The notes: generated by a model from the sequence alone, not told the origin. Shown: positions 26,785 to 36,363, counted from the stretch's first letter. The stretch: 64,000 nt of DNA from JBKECO01 sp047974745 (GCA_047974745.1 JBKECO010000014.1:1-64000); one strand, 5' to 3'. Made by a program: numbers and translations.

Positions 26785-28797
26785 TTATACACAGTCTAGT
26801 CCAATGGACACCAGAATTTCATCTACAGGCTTTAACGAGGCTGCTGCATAATTGCACAGCAGGATATACTGCTCTGCATTGATTTTTTTATCACTCAGCA
26901 ACTCAAAGGCTCTTGTGGGAACAAAATCTGACTGGGTCTCTCCATACATGAAGTCTATTCCATTTTGAACATGCTTCGAGACTGTGAAGGCAGATACCAC
27001 CTCAATTCCCATTTTTTCACGTAAAATAGACTGGGCATTGGAAGGACTTTTTTCACAATATACGATGACATATGTATTCTCCCAGCAAATCAATGGCAGA
27101 ACCATTAACTTCTGAAGCAGATCCTTGTCGAACTGATGCGCAAAGCTCTTAAGGTCATATCCGGAAAACTGCTCCAGATTCACGAACTGAATTCCCTTTA
27201 CATGTGCAAGTACTTCCAGCATCTGCTGCTCCGTAATTGCTTTTTGCTCTAACAAGTATTCCCCAATATAAATAGTATCCGGTTTATTCAAAAGATAGTG
27301 CTTTAGCCGCTCTGGCTCAAGAAATCCCTTTTCGATCAGTACATCTCCAAATGTTCTGCGATACCTGCTCAAAGCATCCTCAGATAAAAAAGTATGCTCA
27401 GTTTTGGACCATACAACAGACTTCTTCTTGGTTTTTTCCTTCTTCTTTCTTCTATTTCCAGACAAACTGCTCTTGTAGGCATTCAAGGTCGCAGTTAGAT
27501 TAATGATATTTCCCCAGATGATTCGAATCGGTATAATAGGTGGCAGAAGGCAGGCAAAGAAGACACTTCTCATTCCATAGACATTAAAAATCGCAACCCC
27601 TCTTGAAATCTGCCGTTCTATCATCATAAATGTCACCAGTAGACTCAAGTACCAGGAAAGTGAGAAAAAAGGATAAATGGGGGCAAGTGGTATAAATAGG
27701 GAAACGAAAAAATATGCAAGTACGGGATATCCCACAAATACCAAAAGGTTTCCGACCTTTGCCTTTAAATCTCTGTAAATGGAATATCTGCCCATAAACG
27801 GCAGCCCATTCTTCGCGAAAATTTCTTTAAATTCCACAGACTGCATTGTGATACCCATGATCCAGCGGGTCTTTTGTTTGACTGCTGCGCGGAATGAAGT
27901 TGGGAACATGGATCGGGTCGTGACAAAATCATACACGATTTTCTTATCTTTTGTTACTCTTGGAAGACTGTCTAATACGTAATATAAAGATGACTTGTTC
28001 TCGAACAAGGTCAGAGAAAGCCGATAGTCCTCCGTCAGGCTGCCGTCCGGCAGTATATCATCGGAGCCAAAGGAATCGATGGCTCTCCTTGAAAGTGCAA
28101 GACCCGTTCCGGCAGAAGGAACAAATGCGCCGGTACTGCATCGGCCGACCATGGTAATAAAATGGTTTTCAGCAAACTCATCCGCATAGGTGCCCACCGT
28201 CAGTGTCTTTAGAAAGTTCGTGATTTTCGGCATCTGCATGAGTGGAAAAACGGGAAACTGCAATGCATCATATTGTTCGATCATATAGTTCGTTACCATC
28301 AGTTCATAGGGATGTACAACGTCCTCCGCATCATGGATCGTAACGGACTGAAATTTCCATCCTTTCTGCTTCTCATATTCCTTGATCTGTGAGATGACAT
28401 GATTCAGATTCTGAGCCTTTGTAGTGGGTCCCGGCTTACAATTAATGACCATGTGCACATTGGGCACTCTATCAGCAATTTCTGCTACGATCTCCATTGT
28501 CTTAGGGTCGTTTGGATAAACCCCCACAAATAGATGATACATGGATTTTGGATATTGTATCGAGGCCAAAAGATTGTCGATGACTCTGCCGATCACATCT
28601 GCCTCGCTCCATGCTCCAATCATTACAGCAATCAGCTTTGGCGGTGAAGTTCGTATTTTTTTAAAATCCAGACGTGCCTTTTTATAGTTTCCCCGTCTCG
28701 TCATTGCATAAATGTCCCAAATAAAGTCATCAAAGCCCATCAATATGTAAAAAACTACCAGAATAAAACCAATCAAGTAAAGTATCTGTGAACTCAT
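26785..28797 (-). CDS. nfrB: NfrB-like membrane glycosyltransferase with C-terminal MshEN domain
   Basis: This 670-residue protein has an N-terminal membrane helix (about 5-22) and a GT2 domain with HDAED (155-159), TEDYRL (255-260) and QKTRW (308-312), the processive synthase signatures. Two or three further helices follow (about 340-430). Residues 478-600 are a GSPII_E_N/MshEN-type domain with both halves of the motif: FGDVLIEKGFLEPERLKHYL and IGEYLLEQKAITEQQMLEVL. MshEN domains bind c-di-GMP, and this architecture is that of NfrB, a c-di-GMP-dependent synthase of a ManNAc-containing glycan in E. coli. Its start abuts the wecB stop (TAGATG), so the two are coupled. Its end is 5 bp from the convergent DUF2334 gene. 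Confidence 0.82.
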   Translation of the reverse strand: MSSQILYLIGFILVVFYILMGFDDFIWDIYAMTRRGNYKKARLDFKKIRTSPPKLIAVMIGAWSEADVIGRVIDNLLASIQYPKSMYHLFVGVYPNDPKTMEIVAEIADRVPNVHMVINCKPGPTTKAQNLNHVISQIKEYEKQKGWKFQSVTIHDAEDVVHPYELMVTNYMIEQYDALQFPVFPLMQMPKITNFLKTLTVGTYADEFAENHFITMVGRCSTGAFVPSAGTGLALSRRAIDSFGSDDILPDGSLTEDYRLSLTLFENKSSLYYVLDSLPRVTKDKKIVYDFVTTRSMFPTSFRAAVKQKTRWIMGITMQSVEFKEIFAKNGLPFMGRYSIYRDLKAKVGNLLVFVGYPVLAYFFVSLFIPLAPIYPFFSLSWYLSLLVTFMMIERQISRGVAIFNVYGMRSVFFACLLPPIIPIRIIWGNIINLTATLNAYKSSLSGNRRKKKEKTKKKSVVWSKTEHTFLSEDALSRYRRTFGDVLIEKGFLEPERLKHYLLNKPDTIYIGEYLLEQKAITEQQMLEVLAHVKGIQFVNLEQFSGYDLKSFAHQFDKDLLQKLMVLPLICWENTYVIVYCEKSPSNAQSILREKMGIEVVSAFTVSKHVQNGIDFMYGETQSDFVPTRAFELLSDKKINAEQYILLCNYAAASLKPVDEILVSIGLDCV

Positions 28798-29913
28798 CTA
28801 ATGCTCCCCTTTACGCTTCAATTCCCTGATCAGAATATCTGCGATTCTTTCACTTGCATGCCCATCACCATATGGATTGGATGCATGACTCATTTTCTTA
28901 TATTCCTTTGGATCATCCAAAAGAAGTTTGCAGCTCTCATAGATCCTATCCTCACAGGTGCCCACAAGTCTAAGTGTTCCTGCCTTCACACCCTCGGGAC
29001 GTTCCGTTGTATCACGCATAACAAGAACCGGCTTTCCAAGTGCTGGCGCCTCTTCTTGAATCCCACCGCTGTCTGTCAGGATCAGATAACTCCTTGCAAG
29101 GAAATTATGAAAATCCAGTACCTCTAAGGGCTCTATGATCTTGATCCTGTCGTTACCACCAAGTTCCTCTTCCGCTTTTTCCCTGATCATAGGATTCATA
29201 TGGATCGGATAGATTGCCTTGCAGTCAGGATACTGTGTCATGATCCGCTGGATCGCACGAAACATCTGACGCATGGGTTCCCCCAGATTTTCCCTTCTGT
29301 GGGCAGTAATCATAATGAGCCGGCTGCCTTTTGCCCAGTCCAGGAGCTCATGGGAATAGTCCTTACGAACGGTTGTCTTTAAGGCATCAATTGCCGTATT
29401 TCCTGTCACATAGATATGATCTGCGTTCTTACCTTCACTTCGAAGATTTTCACTTGCTGCTTCTGTAGGTGCAAAATCATAGGTGGAAAGCATGCCAACT
29501 GTTTTTCGATTGAACTCCTCCGGAAATGGAGAATAGATATGATTTGTTCGAAGTCCTGCTTCCACATGTCCAACCGGAATATGCAGGTAAAAACAGGCCA
29601 GCGCAGCAGCGAATGTCGTGGTTGTGTCGCCATGCACCAGTACAAGATCCGGATTCACCTTGTGCAGTACCGGTTCTATTTTCTTTAATACATTCTCTGT
29701 AATATCGAACAGTGTCTGTTTCGGCTTCATGATCTTAAGATCATAATCTGCTTTTATATCAAAAACAGATAATACCTGATCCAGCATATGTCGGTGCTGG
29801 CCTGTCACACACACAACGGTCTCAAGAGCTTGTCTCTTGTATAATTCTTTTATTAGCGGGCACATTTTTATCGCCTCAGGGCGGGTGCCAAATACTATCA
29901 TAATTCGCTTCAT
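28798..29913 (-). CDS. wecB: UDP-N-acetylglucosamine 2-epimerase (non-hydrolysing)
   Basis: This 371-residue enzyme converts UDP-GlcNAc to UDP-ManNAc. Visible motifs are FGTRPEAIKMCPLI (residues 8-21), VHGDTTTTFAAALA (about 93-106), GHVEAGLRT (about 115-123), and TDSGGIQEEAPALGKPVLVMRDTTERPE in the C-terminal UDP-binding half. Length is normal for the family. GGAGGAG precedes the ATG. It is directly followed by nfrB with no gap, which strongly suggests it supplies UDP-ManNAc to that synthase. Wall teichoic acid or another ManNAc polymer is the alternative use. Confidence 0.93.
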   Translation of the reverse strand: MKRIMIVFGTRPEAIKMCPLIKELYKRQALETVVCVTGQHRHMLDQVLSVFDIKADYDLKIMKPKQTLFDITENVLKKIEPVLHKVNPDLVLVHGDTTTTFAAALACFYLHIPVGHVEAGLRTNHIYSPFPEEFNRKTVGMLSTYDFAPTEAASENLRSEGKNADHIYVTGNTAIDALKTTVRKDYSHELLDWAKGSRLIMITAHRRENLGEPMRQMFRAIQRIMTQYPDCKAIYPIHMNPMIREKAEEELGGNDRIKIIEPLEVLDFHNFLARSYLILTDSGGIQEEAPALGKPVLVMRDTTERPEGVKAGTLRLVGTCEDRIYESCKLLLDDPKEYKKMSHASNPYGDGHASERIADILIRELKRKGEH

Positions 29914-30025
29914 CTATCTCCTCCTCGTTACAGAAGACGCTTTAATTGTTCCAAAACGCATCCAGTACTCTTGCATTTTACCTCAAATCAGACGAGAAAG
30001 AAATAAAATTTTCATTATTAATCTA

Positions 30026-30057
30026 AAAACTACCCAGAACATCATTCCTGAGTAGTT
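30026..30057 (-). terminator. Terminator after the sensor kinase gene
   Basis: Minus strand AACTACTCAGGAA pairs with TTCTGGGTAGTT (one G-T pair) and is followed by TTTT. The stem starts at the kinase stop codon. Confidence 0.75.
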
Positions 30058-31410
30058 TCACTGTGCATCATCATAATGCAATGCTATTTTAATTGTAAGG
30101 ATATTATGTTCTCGGTCTGGGTCGATATTTAAATTTCCGTTCCATCCTTTCACAATGTTTTCCACGATTTTAAGACCCAGTCCATGATTTCGTTTATCTT
30201 TCTTTAAAGTAATGATACTCTCATTCTCGATCTGAATCTCTCCGCTGAATGCGTTCTCTATGGTAAACATTACCCAGCCGTCCAGTAATTTCGTTGTCAT
30301 GGTGATAAATCGTTTTTCCGGCGGCATTTTTAGATTTGCTTCCACAGCATTGTCCATGACATTGATCAATACCCGGGTCATTTCAAAGGAATTGATTTTG
30401 AGTTGACTGGGCAAGACGATTTTCCCGGACATTGCGATATTGCTATTCTTACAGGTATCTTCAAATCCTTGCAGCAGGTCATCAATAACAAGGTTATTGG
30501 AATATTTCCCTTTGATTGCATTTACGGATTCAAATTCCCGATAAAAATCACTTAGATACTGGGGCTGTATCTGCTCAGTAACATCCTCCTTGTCTTCTCT
30601 GTTCGCTACCTTGACCAGCTTACTGTAATCATGTTCCAGATTCCTGAATTTTTCAATGTCCTCTGTAAATCTGTCATAATACTCCGATCGGCTGATCAGT
30701 TTTTCCTCTAAGATCCTGCTGTCTGCCCGATAGCTTTCAAGTTCTGCAATATCGATGGAGTTCAGGTAAAATTCCAGCATGAAAAAGAATCCGGTAATAC
30801 CAAACAAAAAGAAAATGCCCGGATACGAAAAGGTACTATGAGCATCCGTATCCGCAATTCGGTTGGTAAATGCAATTACGGCTAAAATTGTCAAGGCGAT
30901 CAACTCGATAAAAAGAGTTCGTATTTTCCCTTTCCGGTAATAGAACGGTTTATTCATATTCGGCAGGATCACAAATCTTCTGACTGTTCTCAAAATAATG
31001 ATCAAACAGACATAGACACTGATCATAATACTGATATACCATTTCGTATCGCTAAGCAGTGCCGATGTTGGTAAATGGAGCAGTATGGAATAAAGGGAAA
31101 GAACCCCGCCCTTTGCGATTAGATAGAAGTAATTGCAGAACATTCCCAGGAAAAATGCCTCATATATAGTAATATAAAAAGTACGCTTGAACATCATAAT
31201 ACTAAAGATCAACAATGCAGGAAATACATAGAGTTCCGGAAGCTGATAGAAAATTTGTACGAAATTCGTGATAATGAGCGCAAAAATACCAAATGCTACC
31301 GCCTGTAACGACCTGGTCGTAAAGAAATGCTTGCAAAATTCATAGTTAATGATCTGCAACGCAATAAAAATCAGCACTCCTATTGATGCTAGTATAATAT
31401 AGGTTCCCAT
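30058..31410 (-). CDS. AgrC-like sensor histidine kinase (GHKL type)
   Basis: This 450-residue kinase has six hydrophobic segments in residues 1-230, a coiled linker, the phosphoacceptor region FRNLEHDYSKLV (His near residue 270) and a GHKL ATPase domain with NVMDNAVEAN (N box) and NHGLGLKIVENI (G box). This class pairs with LytTR response regulators and usually senses a peptide or membrane signal. The LytTR regulator gene lies just upstream on the same strand, with a 93-nt gap that holds a 25-codon frame. No AgrB/AgrD-type peptide-processing gene was seen nearby. GGAG precedes the ATG. Confidence 0.87.
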   Translation of the reverse strand: MGTYIILASIGVLIFIALQIINYEFCKHFFTTRSLQAVAFGIFALIITNFVQIFYQLPELYVFPALLIFSIMMFKRTFYITIYEAFFLGMFCNYFYLIAKGGVLSLYSILLHLPTSALLSDTKWYISIMISVYVCLIIILRTVRRFVILPNMNKPFYYRKGKIRTLFIELIALTILAVIAFTNRIADTDAHSTFSYPGIFFLFGITGFFFMLEFYLNSIDIAELESYRADSRILEEKLISRSEYYDRFTEDIEKFRNLEHDYSKLVKVANREDKEDVTEQIQPQYLSDFYREFESVNAIKGKYSNNLVIDDLLQGFEDTCKNSNIAMSGKIVLPSQLKINSFEMTRVLINVMDNAVEANLKMPPEKRFITMTTKLLDGWVMFTIENAFSGEIQIENESIITLKKDKRNHGLGLKIVENIVKGWNGNLNIDPDREHNILTIKIALHYDDAQ

Positions 31411-31425
31411 AGTAGTTTCTCCATG

Positions 31426-31503
31426 TTAAAGCTTTTGGTACACAATTCTGTGCAAGTATGTTAAGCAGGTCAAATTGTTCGTATAAGCAGTACACAGTAC
31501 CAT
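31426..31503 (-). CDS. Possible 25-residue peptide between regulator and kinase
   Basis: A short frame begins at an ATG that abuts the regulator's stop codon (TAGATG) and ends 15 nt before the kinase ATG. The peptide has two cysteines (positions 4 and 13) and is otherwise small polar and hydrophobic (starts MVLCTAYTNNLTC). GGGGTT is 14 nt upstream, too far to be a good ribosome site, so translation would rely on coupling. It might be a signal or leader peptide, or a chance frame. Confidence 0.25.
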   Translation of the reverse strand: MVLCTAYTNNLTCLTYLHRIVYQKL

Positions 31504-32253
31504 CTAAAAAATATTAACCCCAATATTTTCCAAATACTGATCAAATCCAGATATCAGATCCTTTCGATATTTTCGTGTGACTGAAATATGCTCACCACTC
31601 TTTAAGGCAACCTCAGCAGAACTGATCCTGCTGATAAAAGCCGGATTAATAAGAAAAGATCGATGGGGCTTTAAAAATACAGCACTTCCTAATTTTTCTT
31701 CAATGTTTTCCAGGGTCGAATAAAAACCACTTTCACAGAAATGTCCTTCCCGATCTACATATACCAGTTTTATGATTCTTTTCTTTACCTCAAATAATAC
31801 GATGTCCTTCAAATGTACAACATACTTTTCCTTGCTGACTTGAAATAGAAATAGCTTAAATCTCATGTCGCCGACTGTAGTAAAGATCTTCTCGAATTCT
31901 TCCATAAATTTGTCGAGATGCATCTCATTTTTCAACAAATAGGTCAACGGCTTTGCTTCAAAGGATCGAAATACATATTCCGGTGAAGCGGATAAAAAGA
32001 TTATTTCACCTCGAAATCCCTCTTTCCGTGCTTGCGAAGCAATATCGATACCGTTTTCCTCGCCGAGTCGAATATCCATAAAAAGTATATCTGAATTATA
32101 TATCCAATCCTCCGTATTATTCAATAGGGATACACCACTTGCAAAAGATTTTATCTCCAATTCCAGCATTTTTACTTTTTCAAACTCTCGTAACATAGTA
32201 TTCAGTTTGTCGCGAAATATTTTTTCATCATCGCATATTATTATTTTGATCAT
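31504..32253 (-). CDS. LytTR-family response regulator
   Basis: This 249-residue regulator has an N-terminal receiver with the acidic triad DDE at 8-10 and the phosphoacceptor Asp60 in DILFMDIRLGEENG, and a C-terminal LytTR DNA-binding domain (about 145-245, with VVHLKDIVLFEVKKR and FLKPHRSFLINPAFI). I begin it at the ATG at 32253 preceded by AGGGGGTG; the open frame continues 10 codons upstream without a ribosome site. LytTR proteins bind paired 9-bp direct repeats about 21 bp apart. Such repeats lie in its own promoter and before four surface-protein units and two other regulators in this window, so it is the likely master regulator of the island. Confidence 0.9.
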   Translation of the reverse strand: MIKIIICDDEKIFRDKLNTMLREFEKVKMLELEIKSFASGVSLLNNTEDWIYNSDILFMDIRLGEENGIDIASQARKEGFRGEIIFLSASPEYVFRSFEAKPLTYLLKNEMHLDKFMEEFEKIFTTVGDMRFKLFLFQVSKEKYVVHLKDIVLFEVKKRIIKLVYVDREGHFCESGFYSTLENIEEKLGSAVFLKPHRSFLINPAFISRISSAEVALKSGEHISVTRKYRKDLISGFDQYLENIGVNIF

Positions 32254-32306
32254 GGCACCCCCTGATACAAATTTAATTGACATATTATTTACCTGTCTAT
32301 ATATCT

Positions 32307-32367
32307 ATTTTATTTCTTTTACTCTATTTTTTCTCATCTTGTTCCAAAAAGCAAGTAAAATGTTCCA
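32307..32367 (-). promoter_or_regulatory. LytTR-type direct repeat and promoter of the response regulator
   Basis: Two exact TGTTCCA copies (32340 and 32361, plus strand) are 21 bp apart. A -10 box TAAAAT (32307-32312 on the minus strand) lies 28 nt downstream. This is one of the two sites in the window with both half-sites intact, and indicates autoregulation. Confidence 0.75.
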
Positions 32368-32483
32368 AGATGCATGCCATTTTAGTAAAACTATATAAAT
32401 ATTAGCCATTATATGAAGTGCTATTTTGAAATAAACTATTTAATAACTGTTCAATCTGGGATGTTTTTTATACTTTTAGCATA

Positions 32484-32513
32484 ATAAAACGGACTGCGAA
32501 ATCGCAGCCCGTC
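32484..32513 (-). terminator. Terminator of the InlB-repeat surface protein gene
   Basis: Minus strand ACGGGCTGCGA and TCGCAGTCCGT pair around a 1-3 nt loop, followed by TTTTATT, 20 nt past the stop codon. Confidence 0.85.
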
Positions 32514-32532
32514 ATGTTGATATAGAAATGAA

Positions 32533-35500
32533 CTACTTAAGATCTGTTCTTTTACGTCTATAGACATATGTGCAGAAAAGTCCAAAACCTGATAAAAGAA
32601 TCAGAATGATCCAGATGATCATATTTGTCGAATCACTCGTCTGCGGTATTGAACTTGCACTCCCAGAACTCGATGTGGTGGTCACAGTTGTGGTGGTGGT
32701 TACCGTTGCGGTCGTTGACTTTACCTTGGTCCATTTTGCATAGAGTACCATATCACCTGTGATCGTCTCACTGGCAAAATTCCACTTATCTGTATAGGAT
32801 GCATCCTGATACCAGCCAGAGAATTTGTATCCTTTATAGTTTGGATCCGCCGGTTCTGTGACCAACGCTCCATATAAAAGTCCTGTGATGGATGTTACTG
32901 CGCTTCCGCCCATGGAATCAAAGGTCACTGTATATGTAGTCACAACTGGCACTTCCTGCCACTGCGCATATAACACATTTGTTCCAATATTGTCCATCCG
33001 TAGGATCGCTCCTGCTGCAAAAGCCGTGCCACTGCCGTCTGCCAATGTATTCCAGCCTGTAAATGTGTATCCAGCTCTTGTATAATTCAATAGCGTATTG
33101 CTGATGTCGAGAACCGTCACAGCTCCATTATTTGGGATCTCAGCTGTCCTATAGGTGGTGCCACTGCCACCATTTGGCTCATAGTACAGTGATGTAGGTA
33201 ATTCTCCGTAGGTGTACACCGCTGTCAGCAATAGAATTCCCTCCGTCGCATCTGCAGCTGTCACAGTCAGCAGATCACCAGGATAATAAATCGTACCATT
33301 AATCATCCAGTACTTAAAATACCCATTCGATGGAGGTGTTGATGCAGATTTTACTAAAGCTGACGTATTTTCATAATATGTTCCCGAATCCACCGGTGCA
33401 TTACTTCCCACTCCTGCATCATATTGAATCAGATACTTCTCATTACTAGACCATTGGGCCTGCAAAGTCAATAGTCCATCCACCGCATACATTAGAATAT
33501 CGCCAGAAATCAGTGTATCGAAGCTAAACTCTACTCCGTTGAGTGTCCATCCTGAAAATAGATAGCCTGTCCTTGTTGGGGCAGATACCAAAGCCAATAA
33601 CTTGCCATATACATCCAGCTGATCTGCAATTTCTTCTGATGTCCCCCCATTCAGATCAAAGGTAACATTATATACAGGTGGGTTCCATTTTGCAAAAAGG
33701 CTCAAATCCTTGATTGGCATATCTGACAGGGTTAGGTCAAATTCTGTCCCTGCCTCAAAGTCTTCCGTTGTATACCAACCGTCAAAAGTCGAACCCTTCG
33801 GCAGACTATCCGGCTCAGTCGGCACATAATTATAAGAAGCAAGAGAAGCTCCAAACTTAATACCAGCCACTGATTGGTCAAGATTTCCAACACTATAGAA
33901 TGAGAGATCATAGGTATCTCGAACAAAATAAAAATGATTGGTATACAGCTCAGATTCCGGATATCCATCTGGTGTAAAATAGAAAGAGTAGGTGAAGCCA
34001 TCCAGATATGCTGCCGTCCAGTCTTCTGGATACAAATAATCATAATCATATGATTTGAATGAGTAATCCTCAGACCTCGTGAAGCCTGTATCATTCGCAT
34101 TTTCGAACCAGTAATTCGTTTCATATAATTTTAAATTTTTACTGAACTGTGCTGTAAAAACAGTATTCGAATTATCTGTAGGATCAAGCACTTGCTTCTC
34201 GGTTATATAAGGTGTCAGCGGCACAATATTAATCACACCATCTGATCTGATCCATTTATAAAACATAGGAGCAGCAGTACCCGTTACAATGGTTGTCATA
34301 TAATCTAAAGTTGGCCACCTGTCCGCTACACTTTCACCAAAATGTGCTGTAAATGTATATGGTGTTGCTTCACTGTATGTTACTCCATTGATCTCCATAG
34401 TGGTAATTCGTGAAGCTGTTCCTGATGTAATATCATTAACTTTAAATGTAAAAGAATATGTATTCAGTCTGAAATATTCATTCACGACGGTGGAGCCATC
34501 ACCAGCGATCACCACATCCTGATCTCCATGGTCGAATGTATAATATTTATAATACGCCCCAACATTTGTTTCATCAATGGAAACCACTGAACCTGCTGTC
34601 GAGAGTACCTCTTCCTCTTCCCGAAGGACATAATTACCCGCTACATAATGGTTATTATCATCCAATTCCTCTGTCCAGTATTTTATCGTATAGGAGACGG
34701 TCTCTGGAGTCCATTTTGCGTACAGAATCAAATCGGATTCGATAGAAGATCCGAAGGTAAATTCATCTACAAAATTGGAATCCGAATACCAACCTTCAAA
34801 CTGATATCCAGTATTTTGAGGAACAGAGGGAGCCACTGTTTCCTCGTACAATGGGTAGAAAGTGCGAGCCAGAGTGGTGCCACCATTCGACTCATAGGTG
34901 ATCCAGTACCCACTTTTTATAATTGGGTACAGATTGACGATACCAGATAGTGTGATGGATGATACCTCTCCAGTCTCATCTCCGAGACCCGTCATTGTAC
35001 CACTTGGTGCATTGATCGTAGACCATCCGTATAATTTTTCACTCGAAGCCAAAGAAATTACAATTTTCGACACGTAATCTGCAACTGTTACTTGCGTTCC
35101 TGCATCTGCAGAAATGCTCTTCATTACCGTACCATATTGATTATAAATATTGAGTTGATTTACAGCGTCTTGAAAACGTGCAAAATACTTCACTGTTATA
35201 TCAGCACCAGTTCCGGAAGGAATCGATACCGCTGATCCAAATGTAAGATATTCATTCGGCTGCGTACTCGTAGACCATCCAATAAAAGAGAGTGTCGAAT
35301 CCACAGAAGATACCGGTGTACCTGGATCCGCCAGAACATCTGCGTTCTTTACGATTGTTGATAAAAGCAGAACAGGATTTGATGCATCGCTGTAAAATTC
35401 ATAGGTAATTGTCGCCTGTCCATTTGGCTGACCAATAATCGCATAAATTGAAAATGAATCTGTGTTAAAGCTGGCTCCAAGGGAATTGGCATCTGCAATG

Positions 35501-36129
35501 ATTTGAGGTCCATTACTGCTCACATGAACCACTGCATGCTCATCACCTTCTACTGCTTCTGCGGATGAGAGCATGACATTTACCTGTGTTCGATCTGCTG
35601 GTTCGATTTCGTTACCTGCAGCATCATAGAAAGTGATATCCACAGCCACAACATCTGTTATTTCACTCACTGCTGGCGAAATGATCTGAATTGCATCCGA
35701 TTCAGCAATCGGAGTGACTGACATCGTCGTTCCGATGGGAAATACACCTTCATTTACCGTTGCTACCACAGAAACACCATTAGACGCTCCTCCCACAAAG
35801 GATCCTGCCGGCATTTCCGGAGTCTGTGGCAAAGCCTCAACCTGTACTGGTACTTCTGTCTCGGTAACTACAGGTTCTAGTTCTGCTATCTCAGTCTCTG
35901 TAACCACAGGTTCTGGTTCCACTAACTCAGTTTCTGTAACCACAGGTTCTGGTTCCACTAACTCAGTTTCTGTGGCTGCAATTTCTGGAGACGATGTTAC
36001 CATATCCGAATTCACCGTGTCTGTTGTTTCATCCCCATAGACTTGATACGGCACTGATGATGCAAGCATTATCAGTACCATCATCCATACAATCGTACGT
36101 TTCCCCACTTCTTTTATCCAAGTTCTCAT
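32533..36129 (-). CDS. Sortase-anchored surface protein with InlB B-type repeats
   Basis: This adhesin of 1,198 residues has a signal peptide (RTIVWMMVLIMLASSVPYQVYG), an acidic Pro/Val/Glu linker made of three 12-residue repeats (ELVEPEPVVTET type), a beta-rich domain to about 240, then many Listeria-Bacteroides repeats of the GY.F.GW ... LYAKW type across about 260-1140. The C-terminus has a Thr/Ser linker, a sorting-like motif IPQTSDS, a membrane helix and RRKR. Such repeats form elongated stalks and bind host or neighbour-cell glycans or proteins. A LytTR-type repeat precedes it. ATG at 36129 (AAAGGGA upstream) is preferred to one six codons earlier. Confidence 0.87.
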   Translation of the reverse strand: MRTWIKEVGKRTIVWMMVLIMLASSVPYQVYGDETTDTVNSDMVTSSPEIAATETELVEPEPVVTETELVEPEPVVTETEIAELEPVVTETEVPVQVEALPQTPEMPAGSFVGGASNGVSVVATVNEGVFPIGTTMSVTPIAESDAIQIISPAVSEITDVVAVDITFYDAAGNEIEPADRTQVNVMLSSAEAVEGDEHAVVHVSSNGPQIIADANSLGASFNTDSFSIYAIIGQPNGQATITYEFYSDASNPVLLLSTIVKNADVLADPGTPVSSVDSTLSFIGWSTSTQPNEYLTFGSAVSIPSGTGADITVKYFARFQDAVNQLNIYNQYGTVMKSISADAGTQVTVADYVSKIVISLASSEKLYGWSTINAPSGTMTGLGDETGEVSSITLSGIVNLYPIIKSGYWITYESNGGTTLARTFYPLYEETVAPSVPQNTGYQFEGWYSDSNFVDEFTFGSSIESDLILYAKWTPETVSYTIKYWTEELDDNNHYVAGNYVLREEEEVLSTAGSVVSIDETNVGAYYKYYTFDHGDQDVVIAGDGSTVVNEYFRLNTYSFTFKVNDITSGTASRITTMEINGVTYSEATPYTFTAHFGESVADRWPTLDYMTTIVTGTAAPMFYKWIRSDGVINIVPLTPYITEKQVLDPTDNSNTVFTAQFSKNLKLYETNYWFENANDTGFTRSEDYSFKSYDYDYLYPEDWTAAYLDGFTYSFYFTPDGYPESELYTNHFYFVRDTYDLSFYSVGNLDQSVAGIKFGASLASYNYVPTEPDSLPKGSTFDGWYTTEDFEAGTEFDLTLSDMPIKDLSLFAKWNPPVYNVTFDLNGGTSEEIADQLDVYGKLLALVSAPTRTGYLFSGWTLNGVEFSFDTLISGDILMYAVDGLLTLQAQWSSNEKYLIQYDAGVGSNAPVDSGTYYENTSALVKSASTPPSNGYFKYWMINGTIYYPGDLLTVTAADATEGILLLTAVYTYGELPTSLYYEPNGGSGTTYRTAEIPNNGAVTVLDISNTLLNYTRAGYTFTGWNTLADGSGTAFAAGAILRMDNIGTNVLYAQWQEVPVVTTYTVTFDSMGGSAVTSITGLLYGALVTEPADPNYKGYKFSGWYQDASYTDKWNFASETITGDMVLYAKWTKVKSTTATVTTTTTVTTTSSSGSASSIPQTSDSTNMIIWIILILLSGFGLFCTYVYRRKRTDLK
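35864..35971. repeat. Three 36-bp tandem repeats in the adhesin linker
   Basis: Units at 35864-35899, 35900-35935 and 35936-35971. The last two are identical and the first differs at several positions. Each codes 12 residues of the Pro-Glu-Val linker, so unit gain or loss keeps the frame. Confidence 0.9.
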
Positions 36130-36219
36130 TTGACTATCCCTTTCCATAACTTTCTCAATCGCTACTTTTCAAAAACCCTCTACAAATCATTTAGTCAAAA
36201 TATCCATTTACATGTTAAT

Positions 36220-36280
36220 ATGATATCCAATTACTGGCATATTTTTCGTAATTGTTCCAAATGACGTAAAATATGTTCCA
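36220..36280 (-). promoter_or_regulatory. LytTR-type direct repeat and promoter of the InlB-repeat adhesin
   Basis: TGTTCCAAATGAC occurs twice on the plus strand (from 36253 and 36274), 21 bp apart, with the longest half-site identity in the set. A -10 box TATCAT (36220-36225, minus strand) lies 28 nt downstream. Confidence 0.75.
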
Positions 36281-36326
36281 AATGACTTCCAATTATACAC
36301 ACGATCTCTTTCTTGTTTTTTCAAAC

Positions 36327-36363
36327 AAAAAACCAGTACGATTTGCGGTCAAATGGCACTGGT
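36327..36363 (-). terminator. Terminator of the sortase gene
   Basis: Minus strand ACCAGT...ATTTG and CAAAT...ACTGGT form an interrupted stem followed by TTTTTTG, about 70 nt past the sortase stop codon. Confidence 0.75.

Noticed and set aside
29947..29953. TGTTCCA box upstream of wecB
   Set aside because: It matches the LytTR-type half-site, but the second half is poor and a -10 at the usual distance would fall on the start codon, so it is probably chance.
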